DNA of 39,434 nt. Origin: Candidatus Nanoarchaeia archaeon. Its GTDB lineage: Archaea > Nanobdellota > Nanobdellia > JAQUSD01. The stretch lies in the NCBI GenBank assembly GCA_028715295.1, contig JAQUSD010000005.1, positions 1 to 39,434 of the forward strand, in the 5' to 3' direction. The position numbers and the translations under genes were made by a program. Positions within the stretch are counted from its first letter, which is position 1, and the number at the start of each line of letters is the position of its first letter. The notes beneath the pieces are model-generated. The model was not told where the DNA came from and ran no database searches. It saw only the letters and a list, made by a program, of their open reading frames with translations. This document shows positions 8,376-15,361 of the stretch, in pieces.

Positions 8376-8857
8376 TTATTTTTGAGTATGACAACATTTG
8401 TCATGCCCCTTCTTTTTCTTTCAATAATCCCTTTTCCTTCAAGTTTGTCAAGAACTCTTGTCACTTTTACTTTGTTCATGTTTGTTTTCTCACTTAAATC
8501 TGACTGGAATATTGTCCCTTTGTCTTCTATTATTGCTTCAAGAACCTTTTTCCCTTCTTCGTCAAGCTCTTTCATAACCTCTTCGTAGCTCTTTTTTGAA
8601 ACCTCAATTTTGATTTGTTCAGGTTTTTTATCCTTTACAAAGAAAATTATGTACATACCTACAAGTATTATACCTGTCATTATTGAAAGGCTTACATTTG
8701 TCTGAAATGTTATTGTTCCCCACATAGGACAGGAGGTTCCGTGCTCGCATGAGGTGCTGACTATTTCTGTTAGAGCCAGATTGAACGAGTAGGTGATATA
8801 CCCTACAAGTGCGGATATCCCTATTATCAAAAAGCCTACTTGTCTGCTGTTCATCAT
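8372..8857 (-). CDS. Membrane-anchored winged-helix transcriptional regulator (putative copper-operon regulator)
   Basis: A 161-aa protein with two predicted membrane helices (about 7-32 and 53-73). The loop between them holds two Cys (TSCEHGTSCPMWGTI). A linker and a C-terminal MarR-like winged helix of about 60 residues follow: LEAIIEDKGTIFQSDLSEKT, then NKVKVTRVLDKLEGKGIIER. The loop would lie outside the cytoplasm and could sense metal or redox state while the winged helix binds DNA at the membrane. It is the first gene of the copper operon, 62 bp before the fusion gene. TTTAAATA about 26 bp upstream of ATG 8857 fits a leaderless mRNA; ATG 8854 is an alternative start. The regulator role and ligand are inferred from context. 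Confidence 0.8.
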   Translation of the reverse strand: MMNSRQVGFLIIGISALVGYITYSFNLALTEIVSTSCEHGTSCPMWGTITFQTNVSLSIMTGIILVGMYIIFFVKDKKPEQIKIEVSKKSYEEVMKELDEEGKKVLEAIIEDKGTIFQSDLSEKTNMNKVKVTRVLDKLEGKGIIERKRRGMTNVVILKNK

Positions 8858-8901
8858 TGATTATATCTTTGTGTCCATTATTTAAAACTTTTCAAAAACA
8901 T

Positions 8902-8914
8902 AAATTTTATAAAT
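8902..8914 (+). promoter_or_regulatory. TATA promoter of the cysteine leader - tRNA-Cys - cysS - cysK transcript
   Basis: AATTTTATAAAT forms a strong TATA box centred near 8910, 27 bp before the ATG of the Cys5 leader ORF, so the transcript should start at or just before that ATG. The other tRNA genes in the window have the same kind of box 30-33 bp before the mature 5' end. Nothing comparable exists between 8978 and the tRNA-Cys at 9033. The divergent copper regulator has its own box near 8883. Confidence 0.65.
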
Positions 8915-8936
8915 CATCATTTGCACCTTTTCAAGT

Positions 8937-8978
8937 ATGAACTCTGCTACAACAAACGAATGTTGCTGTTGTTGTTAG
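8937..8978 (+). CDS. 13-aa cysteine leader peptide with five consecutive Cys codons
   Basis: The short ORF reads MNSATTNECCCCC and then TAG. The five Cys codons are TGT TGC TGT TGT TGT at 8961-8975, directly before the stop. It begins 27 bp downstream of a strong TATA box, so it would be translated from a leaderless mRNA. Downstream on the same strand lie alternative hairpins, tRNA-Cys, cysteinyl-tRNA synthetase and cysteine synthase. In bacteria, leader peptides with runs of the regulated amino acid sense charged-tRNA level by ribosome stalling; cysteine-rich leader ORFs are known in actinobacteria. The same role here is inferred from layout. An alternative is a tiny metal-binding peptide, since a copper operon diverges from the same region. 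Confidence 0.8.
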   Translation: MNSATTNECCCCC

Positions 8979-8981
8979 TAG

Positions 8982-9027
8982 AGGCAATACTCTTCTATTG
9001 CCTTCAATTACAAGCTAGATAGAAGAG
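8982..9027 (+). promoter_or_regulatory. Candidate attenuator: two mutually exclusive RNA hairpins between leader ORF and tRNA-Cys
   Basis: Hairpin 1 pairs AGGCAATA (8982-8989) with TATTGCCT (8996-9003), eight perfect pairs around a six-base loop CTCTTC. Hairpin 2 pairs CTCTTCTAT (8990-8998) with ATAGAAGAG (9019-9027), nine perfect pairs. Both use 8996-8998, and hairpin 2 needs the loop of hairpin 1, so only one can form. Hairpin 1 starts three bases after the leader stop codon. A ribosome waiting at the stop would cover its 5' arm, while one stalled at the first Cys codons would leave it free. No U-tract follows hairpin 2, so transcription termination is not proven; RNA processing or tRNA-folding control are alternatives. 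Confidence 0.6.
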
Positions 9028-9032
9028 GACAT

Positions 9033-9103
9033 GGAGAGGTGTCAGAACGGTTATGTGACCGGCTGCAACCCGGTTTAAGTGGGTTCAACTCCCACCCTCT
9101 CCT
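9033..9103 (+). tRNA. tRNA-Cys (anticodon GCA), embedded in the cys transcript
   Basis: A cloverleaf with acceptor GGAGAGG/CCTCTCC and discriminator T at 9103, the base expected for tRNA-Cys. The anticodon stem ACCGG/CCGGT encloses the loop CTGCAAC with anticodon GCA at 9065-9067. The T-arm is GTGGG/CCCAC with loop TTCAACT. CCA is not encoded. No TATA box lies at the usual 30-33 bp upstream distance, unlike the other four tRNA genes here, so it is probably processed out of the leader-cysS transcript. Its 3' end is eight bases before the cysS start codon. Confidence 0.95.
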
Positions 9104-9111
9104 TAACGACT

Positions 9112-10515
9112 ATGAAGCTTTATAACACGCTGACAAGAAAAAAACAGGAATTTAAGCCGGTTAAAGGGAATAATGTCAGTATTTACTCGTGCGGTCCGAC
9201 TGTTTATGGTTTGCCTCATATTGGGAATTATCTTAGTTTTTTCAGAGCTGATATCCTAAAAAGGTGGCTTGAATTTCGCGGTTACAAAGTTAAGCATGTG
9301 ATGAATGTTACTGATATTGATGATAAAACAATAAGAGACAGCAAGAAAGAGGGACTTTCACTAAAAGAATTTACCCAAAAATATGAAAAAGAATTTCTAA
9401 AAGGGCTTGAAAATCTTAATATTAAGAAGGCGAGCATTTACCCAAGAGCAACTGAAAATGTTCCTGAGATGATTGAGTTAATAAAAAAACTGCTTAAGAA
9501 AGGCATTGCTTACATTACTGAAGACGGGATTTATTTCAGCATTTCCAAGTTTAAGGACTACGGAAAACTTTCAAAGCTAAACAAGAAAGGAATTAAATCA
9601 GGGGCAAGGGTTAATGTTGATGAATACTCTAAAGAAAACCCGCAGGACTTTGCTTTGTGGAAATTCAGCACAAAAGATGAGATTGAAAGAAAAATTTATT
9701 TTGAAACACCCTGGGGCAAGGGACGTCCTGGATGGCATATTGAATGTTCAGCAATGGGTATGAAATACCTTGGGGAAAGCTTTGATATCCACACTGGTGG
9801 CGTTGATTTAATATTCCCTCATCATGAAAATGAAATTGCACAGAGTCAGGGTGCAACTGAAAAAAAATTCGTTAAGTATTGGGTGCATAATAATCATTTA
9901 ACAATGAATAAAAAGAAAATGTCAAAAAGCCAGGGAAACTATTTTACCCTTATTGATTTGCTTGAAAAATACAGTGCTGATACAATAAGATACTTCTTTC
10001 TCCAGAGCCATTACAGGGATAAAACAGATTACAGCGAGGAAAGCATAAAGATTGCTGAAGCAGGAGTTAAAAGACTTAGCACTGTTCTTCAGAATGCTGA
10101 TAATACCAAACCTCTTGTTAAAAAATCTGTTAAAGATGACATTTTTGTTAAAAAAGTTGAAAAACTGAAAAAAGAATTCATAAAAGCAATGGATGATGAT
10201 TTGAATACCCCTCTTGCTTTGAGAACACTGCACAGTATTGCAAATGAAATCAGAAGTTATATTTCTGATAATCGGAATAAAACTGCTCTTTCAAAAACCC
10301 TGAAAGTTTACAAAGGACTTCTTGGTGTTTTTGGATTGTTTGAGAAACAGCAGGAAATTGATGAGAAGCTAATTAAAAAAATGATTAATGAGAGGGAAGA
10401 AGCAAGAAAGAAAAAAGATTACAAGACTGCTGATAGCATCAGAGACAAGCTTAAAGAAATGAAGATAGAAATCAGCGATACAAAAGAAGGGGTTGCATGG
10501 AGGATTATAAAATGA
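9112..10515 (+). CDS. cysS: Cysteinyl-tRNA synthetase
   Basis: A 467-aa class I aminoacyl-tRNA synthetase that charges tRNA-Cys. It shows [14 protein letters not shown], combining a zinc-ligand Cys with the HIGH-type motif. Further zinc ligands are in [10 protein letters not shown] and HHENEIAQS, and the KMSKS loop is [13 protein letters not shown]. The C-terminal helical tRNA-binding part ends in [10 protein letters not shown]. The frame is open upstream into the tRNA gene, but ATG 9112 is the sensible start. There is no Shine-Dalgarno. Cleavage at the tRNA 3' end would leave only eight bases before the ATG. It overlaps cysK by an ATGA at 10512-10515. Confidence 0.97.
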   Translation: MKLYNTLTRKKQEFKPVKGNNVSIYSCGPTVYGLPHIGNYLSFFRADILKRWLEFRGYKVKHVMNVTDIDDKTIRDSKKEGLSLKEFTQKYEKEFLKGLENLNIKKASIYPRATENVPEMIELIKKLLKKGIAYITEDGIYFSISKFKDYGKLSKLNKKGIKSGARVNVDEYSKENPQDFALWKFSTKDEIERKIYFETPWGKGRPGWHIECSAMGMKYLGESFDIHTGGVDLIFPHHENEIAQSQGATEKKFVKYWVHNNHLTMNKKKMSKSQGNYFTLIDLLEKYSADTIRYFFLQSHYRDKTDYSEESIKIAEAGVKRLSTVLQNADNTKPLVKKSVKDDIFVKKVEKLKKEFIKAMDDDLNTPLALRTLHSIANEIRSYISDNRNKTALSKTLKVYKGLLGVFGLFEKQQEIDEKLIKKMINEREEARKKKDYKTADSIRDKLKEMKIEISDTKEGVAWRIIK

Positions 10516-11411
10516 AGGCATGCAGAACAGTTCTTGATGCAATAGGCAACACTCCTTTAATCAGGATAAACCATCTTAATCCAAACAAAAATGTTATTAT
10601 GCTTGCAAAGTTTGAAGGCATGAATCCGACAGGCAGCATAAAAGACAGAATTGCTTTGAAAATGATTGAACAGGCTGAAAAAGAGGGAGTTCTTAAAAAA
10701 GGAAAAACAATTATTGAACCAACATCAGGAAACACAGGCATAGGGCTGGCCATGATAGGGTGTGTAAAAGGTTATGATGTTGAAATTGTAATGAGCGAAG
10801 CAGTTTCTGTTGAAAGAGTAAAAATGATAAAGGCTTTTGGTGCAAAAGTAACTCACACACCTGCAAAAGAGGGGACAGACGGAGCAATAAAAAAAGCACG
10901 GGAACTTGTAAAGGAAAATCCTGAAAAATATTTTATGCCAGACCAATTCTCAAATAAATACAACAAAATAGCTCATTATCATACGACTGCAAAGGAAATC
11001 TGGAAGCAAACCAAAGGAAAGGTTGACTATATAGTTTCAGCACTTGGGACTTCAGGAACAATAATGGGTATTGCAAGTTATTTAAAGAAAAAAAATCCAA
11101 ATATCAAGGTTGTATGTGCCCAGCCAGTAAAGGGGCATTATATACAGGGATTAAAAAATATGGAAGAAGCCCTTGTCCCTTCATTATTTGATGCTTCAAA
11201 AATTGATATTATGGAGATGGTTGATACTGAAGAAGCTTTTGAAACAGCAAGACAGATTGCAAAAAAAGAAGGGATATTTGCAGGTATGAGCAGCGGAGCA
11301 GCAATGCTTGCAGCAATAAAAGTTGCAAAAAGAATTGACAAAGGGAACATGGTTGTAATATTCCCTGACAGAGGGGAAAAATACCTAAGCACTGAATTGT
11401 TCAAGGTTTAA
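10512..11411 (+). CDS. cysK: Cysteine synthase (PLP-dependent O-acetylserine sulfhydrylase / CBS family)
   Basis: A 299-aa fold-type II PLP enzyme. The PLP lysine lies in NPTGSIKDRIA, the substrate loop is EPTSGNTGIGLA, and the phosphate-binding loop is SALGTSGTIMG. The family adds sulfide to an activated serine to give cysteine; the acceptor (O-acetylserine, O-phosphoserine or homocysteine/serine) cannot be decided here. The reading frame starts at ATG 10497, but ATG 10512 is preferred: GGAGG lies eight bases before it and it forms an ATGA overlap with the cysS stop. Being downstream of the Cys5 leader, it would let the cell raise cysteine supply and charging together. Confidence 0.93.
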   Translation: MKACRTVLDAIGNTPLIRINHLNPNKNVIMLAKFEGMNPTGSIKDRIALKMIEQAEKEGVLKKGKTIIEPTSGNTGIGLAMIGCVKGYDVEIVMSEAVSVERVKMIKAFGAKVTHTPAKEGTDGAIKKARELVKENPEKYFMPDQFSNKYNKIAHYHTTAKEIWKQTKGKVDYIVSALGTSGTIMGIASYLKKKNPNIKVVCAQPVKGHYIQGLKNMEEALVPSLFDASKIDIMEMVDTEEAFETARQIAKKEGIFAGMSSGAAMLAAIKVAKRIDKGNMVVIFPDRGEKYLSTELFKV

Positions 11412-11485
11412 TTTCTGTTATTTTTTATATTATATGCTTAAAAAAGAATTTATAAACCAGAAAAACTATTATTTAATTAATAGAG

Positions 11486-12046
11486 GTGGTTAATATTAAC
11501 ATTAAAGATAATCTTCTTGATATGAAGAACATGAGTGAACTGATGATGGATTTGTCATACAGTTCTCTGTTCCTTAATGACAAAAATCTGTCAAAACATG
11601 TAAAAGAACTTTTTGAAGATTTTGTCAGTATTGAAACTGAAACCCTGAAGCTGATGTTCAAGGTTAAAATAAATGATGCGGAAAGACTTGCACTTATGGA
11701 TTTTTTGGAATACATAAAAGACTATGCAAATGCAGCAATGAATGTAAGCAGGCTTGCTGGCAATTCACTGCCGTCTATAGTGAAGGAGATTCTTTCTGAA
11801 ACAGATGAAAGGGTTGTGGCTGTTACAATACCAAAAAATTCTTTTCTTGAAAATAAGACAATAGGAAGCGTCAAGGTAATGACAAATACTGGGTTGAAAA
11901 TAATCAGTGTCAAGAGAGGGAATAAATGGTTTTTTAACATAAATAAGAGTTTCAGATTTAAGAGCAATGATTTTATAATAGGTGCAGGAACTCTTGCTTC
12001 AAATGAACTTTTTAATAAAATGCTGAAAGGCCATCTTAAGATTTAA
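11486..12046 (+). CDS. PhoU-like / TrkA-C (RCK_C) domain protein, putative regulator of the adjacent cation channel
   Basis: A 186-aa protein with an N-terminal helical PhoU-like region (about 1-100). A TrkA_C domain follows (about 105-180): VVAVTIPKNSFLENKTIGSV, then TGLKIISVKRGNKWFF and NDFIIGAGTLASNELFNKM. TrkA_C domains bind small ligands and gate transporters. This architecture (COG3273-like) is known beside archaeal MgtE-type permeases, as here, where two half-MgtE genes follow. Start is uncertain: GTG 11486 overlaps the ribosome-binding-like AGAGGTG, and ATG 11522 is the first AUG. A TATA box GAATTTATAAACC lies near 11450. Confidence 0.78.
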   Translation: MVNINIKDNLLDMKNMSELMMDLSYSSLFLNDKNLSKHVKELFEDFVSIETETLKLMFKVKINDAERLALMDFLEYIKDYANAAMNVSRLAGNSLPSIVKEILSETDERVVAVTIPKNSFLENKTIGSVKVMTNTGLKIISVKRGNKWFFNINKSFRFKSNDFIIGAGTLASNELFNKMLKGHLKI

Positions 12047-12047
12047 A

Positions 12048-12575
12048 ATGCGTGAATTTAACCAGATGCTCAGCGCTGAAATCATAGCAGTTACTGGAGG
12101 AATCCTAGCAGGAGGAATTCTGGCATTTTACAAAGGTGTTATAACTGCTGTTCCAGGACTTCTTGTTTTCCTTCCAGGTTTTCTTCAGTTAAGAGGAGCT
12201 TTAAGCGGAGCATTGTCAGCAAGAGTAAGCACAGCACTGCATCTTGGCACTGTAAAGCATTTGAAAAATTCTCCTATTATAAGAGGCAACTTTACTGCAA
12301 CAGTTATTCTTACAGTTATAGCAAGTGTTCTTTTAAGTTTTTTTGCATACTTTATCAGTTCGCTTTTAGGTTATAGTGATGCAACAATTATATTTGTAGG
12401 GATTACTGCAGGAATTATATCCGGAGCATTAATGATACCTATTACCTTTTTTCTGTGTTTTTATGTTTACAAAAAAGGATTAGACCCTGATAATGTTATT
12501 GGACCTTATATCAGTACAATAGGCGATGTAGTTTGTATGGCTAGCCTGATACTTGCAGTGGTGATTATAGCATGA
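12048..12575 (+). CDS. Half-size MgtE/SLC41-type divalent cation channel subunit (1 of 2)
   Basis: A 175-aa membrane protein with about five helices, corresponding to one integral-membrane domain of MgtE/SLC41 magnesium channels (COG1824-like permease). Family marks are the pore-region segment PGLLVFLPGFLQLRGALSG, ARVSTALHLG, the loop GLDPDNVIGPYIS and an Asp in the last helix (STIGDVVCMA). It starts two bases after the PhoU-TrkA_C gene stop and overlaps the second half-channel by an ATGA. Bacterial MgtE has an N-terminal cytosolic sensor; here the sensor role may fall to the separate PhoU-TrkA_C protein. The ion transported (probably Mg2+) is inferred. Confidence 0.8.
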   Translation: MREFNQMLSAEIIAVTGGILAGGILAFYKGVITAVPGLLVFLPGFLQLRGALSGALSARVSTALHLGTVKHLKNSPIIRGNFTATVILTVIASVLLSFFAYFISSLLGYSDATIIFVGITAGIISGALMIPITFFLCFYVYKKGLDPDNVIGPYISTIGDVVCMASLILAVVIIA

Positions 12576-13120
12576 AACTGAGTGTAAAAATCATAAAAGA
12601 GAGTCTTGTTGCGCTTGTAATTGTTTCTCTCATAAGTTCTATTGGAGGAATCGGACTTCAGGCTGTTGAAGAAAATCTTCTTGTTCTTGCTCCTTTGATT
12701 ATTATTTTTCCTGCAATGAATAATATGCTTGGTGGGTTGGGTTGCATTGTTTCTTCAAAATTTACAACACTTCTTTATCTTGGTAAAATAAAACCAAAAA
12801 ACTGGAAGTCTTCAAAAGATATTAAACAAATGATGGCGAGAATAATTGCAGTCAGTGTTGTTTCAGCAGTTTATCTTGTTGTACTCGCTTTTTTAATAAG
12901 TGCAGAATTCAGCCTTGGAGTTTTTATCAAAGTTTTTTTAATGATTTTAATAATTACAGTTGTTGTAACCTTATCTGTTTCAATTATTGCTGTAATTGGA
13001 GGTTTGTATATACATAAGAAAAATATGGACCCTGATAATTTCTTAATTCCAATATCAACAGCAACAGCAGATATGCTCAGTCTTTTAATGTTTTCAGTTA
13101 TGATTATTGTTTTCTTTTGA
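12572..13120 (+). CDS. Half-size MgtE/SLC41-type divalent cation channel subunit (2 of 2)
   Basis: A 182-aa membrane protein, paralogue of the preceding gene. It has the corresponding segments APLIIIFPAMNNMLGGLG, SKFTTLLYLGKIK, NMDPDNFLIPIST and an Asp in the last helix (ATADMLSLL). It probably forms a heterodimer with the first half so that the pair replaces one full MgtE/SLC41 pore. ATG 12572 overlaps the previous stop (ATGA) with GGTGAT seven bases upstream, so expression is coupled and roughly equimolar. It is the last gene of the three-gene unit. Confidence 0.8.
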   Translation: MKLSVKIIKESLVALVIVSLISSIGGIGLQAVEENLLVLAPLIIIFPAMNNMLGGLGCIVSSKFTTLLYLGKIKPKNWKSSKDIKQMMARIIAVSVVSAVYLVVLAFLISAEFSLGVFIKVFLMILIITVVVTLSVSIIAVIGGLYIHKKNMDPDNFLIPISTATADMLSLLMFSVMIIVFF

Positions 13121-13161
13121 ATAGCACAATATTTTTAATTTAAAGATTTTGATAATAACAC

Positions 13162-13530
13162 ATGGGATTTGAGGATGCTGTTTCAAAAGCAGGATTAACC
13201 AAGGATAAAATTATTGATTGGAGACAAGGAAGGCTTCAGGAAGGCGGAGAAGACGGAGGTTTTTTCAAAGGATATGCCTTTTTAACCAAAGATTCTTTTA
13301 TTTTTGTAAAGGACAAACAGTTTCTTTCAGGAGCAAGAATTATGTTTAAAATACCTGTAAAAAAGATTAAAAGCATTAAAAAAACCTTGGGCATGGTTTA
13401 TTTAAGCGGTAATACTGCGGATAAGGATTCCAATATCCTGAAAAAAATTTTTAGTACAAAGTCAGCATTTATGAAATTAGATAATGCAGATTCTTTTATC
13501 ACTAAGATTAAAGAATTAATGGCAAAATAG
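13162..13530 (+). CDS. Hypothetical protein with PH-like (GRAM/bPH) beta-rich domain, 122 aa
   Basis: A small soluble protein starting MGFEDAVSKAGLTKDKIIDW. The middle has alternating strands, GYAFLTKDSFIFVKDKQF then IMFKIPVKKIKSIKKTLG, ending in a helix (NADSFITKIKELMAK). This pattern (strand, turn, 'I K x I K x I K') is typical of bacterial-type PH/GRAM domains, but similarity is by shape only. An AT-rich box about 23-25 bp upstream of ATG 13162 supports a leaderless start. No operon partner is evident. Confidence 0.6.
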   Translation: MGFEDAVSKAGLTKDKIIDWRQGRLQEGGEDGGFFKGYAFLTKDSFIFVKDKQFLSGARIMFKIPVKKIKSIKKTLGMVYLSGNTADKDSNILKKIFSTKSAFMKLDNADSFITKIKELMAK

Positions 13531-13532
13531 TT

Positions 13533-13643
13533 TTATCCCCCCCATGCTATTGCAAAAAGAATCATAGATATAATGGCTAGTATTGTTAGTATAAACCCAA
13601 CAGTTCTTCTCTGTTTCAGTTTTTCCTTTTCTTTTTTATTCAC
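13533..13643 (-). CDS. Small single-pass membrane protein, 36 aa
   Basis: A short minus-strand frame in the gap between two genes encodes a Lys/Arg-rich N-terminus (MNKKEKEKLKQRRTVG), one hydrophobic helix (FILTILAIISMILFAIA) and the tail WGG. Basic residues before a single helix and then stop is typical of real small membrane proteins. It starts with GTG at 13643; AT-rich DNA upstream (AAATTATATTTA) could be the promoter. No family is recognised. The remaining gap bases to 13710 show nothing else. Confidence 0.45.
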   Translation of the reverse strand: MNKKEKEKLKQRRTVGFILTILAIISMILFAIAWGG

Positions 13644-13710
13644 AGCAATAAATATAATTTATCTGCTTTTAACCTTTTTCTTTAATTTTTAAATTTAATT
13701 AAGGATAAAA

Positions 13711-13968
13711 TTACTCATTGGTTTTTTTAACATAAATTTTTTCCAGAGGGCCTTTTCCTATTCCGTATGTGGTTTGCTGTCCTTTTACTTTTACCCTATA
13801 AGTACCAAAAGCAATAGCTTCAATCTTAACCTCAGCACCTTTGAGAAAACCCCACTCCATTAGCCTTTGCATACATCCGTACATCCTTGGAGGATTTTTG
13901 TCAAAACATATTATAATCCCTGATTCTCCCTCAACAAGTTCTGAAAGTTTTAGTTTTTTTTCTTCCAT
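13711..13968 (-). CDS. feoA: FeoA-domain protein
   Basis: An 85-aa SH3-like FeoA domain: KLSELVEGESGIIICF at the N-terminus, then RLMEWGFLKGAEVKIEA and a C-terminal strand pair ending near GPLEKIYVKK. FeoA normally works with the FeoB ferrous iron transporter or is fused to DtxR-type regulators. No FeoB is in the window, so its partner is unknown. A GGTTTATAAATAC box about 26 bp upstream of ATG 13968 indicates a leaderless, separately transcribed gene. Confidence 0.8.
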   Translation of the reverse strand: MEEKKLKLSELVEGESGIIICFDKNPPRMYGCMQRLMEWGFLKGAEVKIEAIAFGTYRVKVKGQQTTYGIGKGPLEKIYVKKTNE

Positions 13969-14025
13969 GAAATTTATACCACCATATGTATTTATAAACC
14001 AATTTATGTTTATTATTTATCTTAA

Positions 14026-14394
14026 ATGAAAATTGAGGTTAAAGAAAGCAAACTTCATGGAAGGGGAATCTTTGCAACTCAAGACATTAATGAAGATGAA
14101 ATTATAGAAGACTGTCCTCTCATTATCTGCAATACAGCGGATGAAGAGCATTTTGATAAAACTGCACTTAAGGATTATTATTTTGACTGGGAAGAGGGCA
14201 AAACAATTGCAATTGCTCTTGGCTATGGTTCACTTTACAACCATTCTTACAATCCAAATGCAAAATTTAGCGAAAATTCACAAAACACCCTTATAATTTT
14301 GGCAATAAAGCCGATTAAAAAAGGAGAAGAAATAACAGTTAATTATAATGGACATAACTCAGATGAAAAAGTCTGGTTTGACTGTGAATCTTAA
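14026..14394 (+). CDS. SET-domain protein (putative protein lysine methyltransferase)
   Basis: A 122-aa minimal SET domain. The start KIEVKESKLHGRGIFATQDI is the SET-N strand region, and later YNHSYNPNAKF and KKGEEITVNYNG are the NHS and ExxxxY signatures that form the SAM and lysine sites. There are no pre- or post-SET Cys clusters. SET proteins transfer methyl from SAM to protein lysines; targets in archaea may include chromatin proteins, but none can be named here. It converges with the PEBP gene, overlapping by four bases. Confidence 0.85.
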   Translation: MKIEVKESKLHGRGIFATQDINEDEIIEDCPLIICNTADEEHFDKTALKDYYFDWEEGKTIAIALGYGSLYNHSYNPNAKFSENSQNTLIILAIKPIKKGEEITVNYNGHNSDEKVWFDCES

Positions 14395-14852
14395 TCCCTT
14401 GAGTATTTGCCAACTAAAGAGGTTTGGCTGAGTATATGTCCATTCATAGCTTCTAAAAGATTTTGTTTGTTTGAAGATGAAGCAAGATTTAATTCTGTGT
14501 TAAGAGCATATAGTTTGAAAATATACCTGTGGACGCCTGAAGGAGGACATGGAGGAAAATAATTGTTCTTTCTTCCGCTGTTTATACCTACAACTGCCCC
14601 TGCAGGAACAGAGTTCTCTTCTATTTTTGAAACAGGGGTTATGTTCCACATCACCCAATGGACAAAATCACCTGAAGGAGCATCTGGGTCATCCATGATT
14701 AAAGCTAGAGTTTTTGTATTAACAGGTATGACTTCTATGATTAGTTCAGGATTTATTTTTTCTCCGTCGCATGTGTATTTTTTAGGAATAATCCCGTTTT
14801 CCCTGAATGCAGGACTTGTTAATTTTAAACTTCCTTTCTGAACAAATTCCAT
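14391..14852 (-). CDS. YbhB/YbcL-type phosphatidylethanolamine-binding (PEBP) family protein
   Basis: A 153-aa PEBP fold. The recognisable parts are LTSPAFRENGIIPKKYTCDG, IMDDPDAPSGDFVHWVMWNI (anion-pocket Asp and His), FPPCPPSGVHRYIFKLYAL and the C-terminal helix with GHILSQTSLVGKYSR. These are the conserved positions of the bacterial/archaeal YbhB group, related to Raf kinase inhibitor proteins. The biochemical role is not established for prokaryotes. A TTTAAATTTTA box about 26 bp upstream of ATG 14852 gives a leaderless start. Confidence 0.92.
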   Translation of the reverse strand: MEFVQKGSLKLTSPAFRENGIIPKKYTCDGEKINPELIIEVIPVNTKTLALIMDDPDAPSGDFVHWVMWNITPVSKIEENSVPAGAVVGINSGRKNNYFPPCPPSGVHRYIFKLYALNTELNLASSSNKQNLLEAMNGHILSQTSLVGKYSRD

Positions 14853-14899
14853 TTTATTATTTTAAATATTGTAAAATTTAAATTATTCGGAAGCTGTTA

Positions 14900-15352
14900 T
14901 CAAAGGTGATATGTTAAGTCATATTTTATTGGGGGGTTATTTACTTTATAATCTTCAATGCATATTGACATATGTTTTACCCCAAGATTTGCACCTATTC
15001 TTGCAAATATGTTAATTCTGTCTTCAAGAACAAGGTTATCCTCTTTTCCTTGGAGTATGTCTGTAAGAATTAATCTTCTTATTTTTTTGGTTTCTGCATA
15101 GCTCTTTAAACACTTAATTATTTGAGTTCCAATCCCGGCGTTCTGTTTTGTTAAGAAAATGTATGGAAGTTCAATATTGCCTTTTGTCCAGTTATAGTTT
15201 ATCTGGAACCACCCAATATGTTTTTTATTTTTATGAATTTCAACAACAAACTCATTTGTTAATCTTTCTTCTGCTTTGAATGAATATTCTTTGGATATTC
15301 CATCCACTGTTGCCTGTATTTCATGCTGTTCTGCAAAAAATGGAACTGACAT
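14900..15352 (-). CDS. GNAT-fold acetyltransferase-like protein, 150 aa
   Basis: The middle of the protein has a GNAT signature: strand IELPYIFLTKQNAGIGTQII with the QNAGIG acetyl-CoA loop, followed by helix KCLKSYAETKKIRRLIL. The N-terminal part (VVEIHKNKKHIGWFQINYNW) fits the preceding strands. The substrate is unknown. It starts nine bases after the helicase stop, with GAGGTAATAAT giving a good Shine-Dalgarno, so it is translated from the helicase mRNA. Confidence 0.7.
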   Translation of the reverse strand: MSVPFFAEQHEIQATVDGISKEYSFKAEERLTNEFVVEIHKNKKHIGWFQINYNWTKGNIELPYIFLTKQNAGIGTQIIKCLKSYAETKKIRRLILTDILQGKEDNLVLEDRINIFARIGANLGVKHMSICIEDYKVNNPPIKYDLTYHL

Positions 15353-15361
15353 ATTATTACC

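Noticed and set aside
8937-8978. Cys5 ORF as the end of a longer gene
   Set aside because: No longer frame runs into it; the ATG follows a TATA box by 27 bp, and the bases before it are promoter-like.
9079-9111. Upstream extension of cysS starting with GTG inside the tRNA
   Set aside because: It would begin within the T-arm of tRNA-Cys; the ATG at 9112 gives the normal N-terminus of the family.
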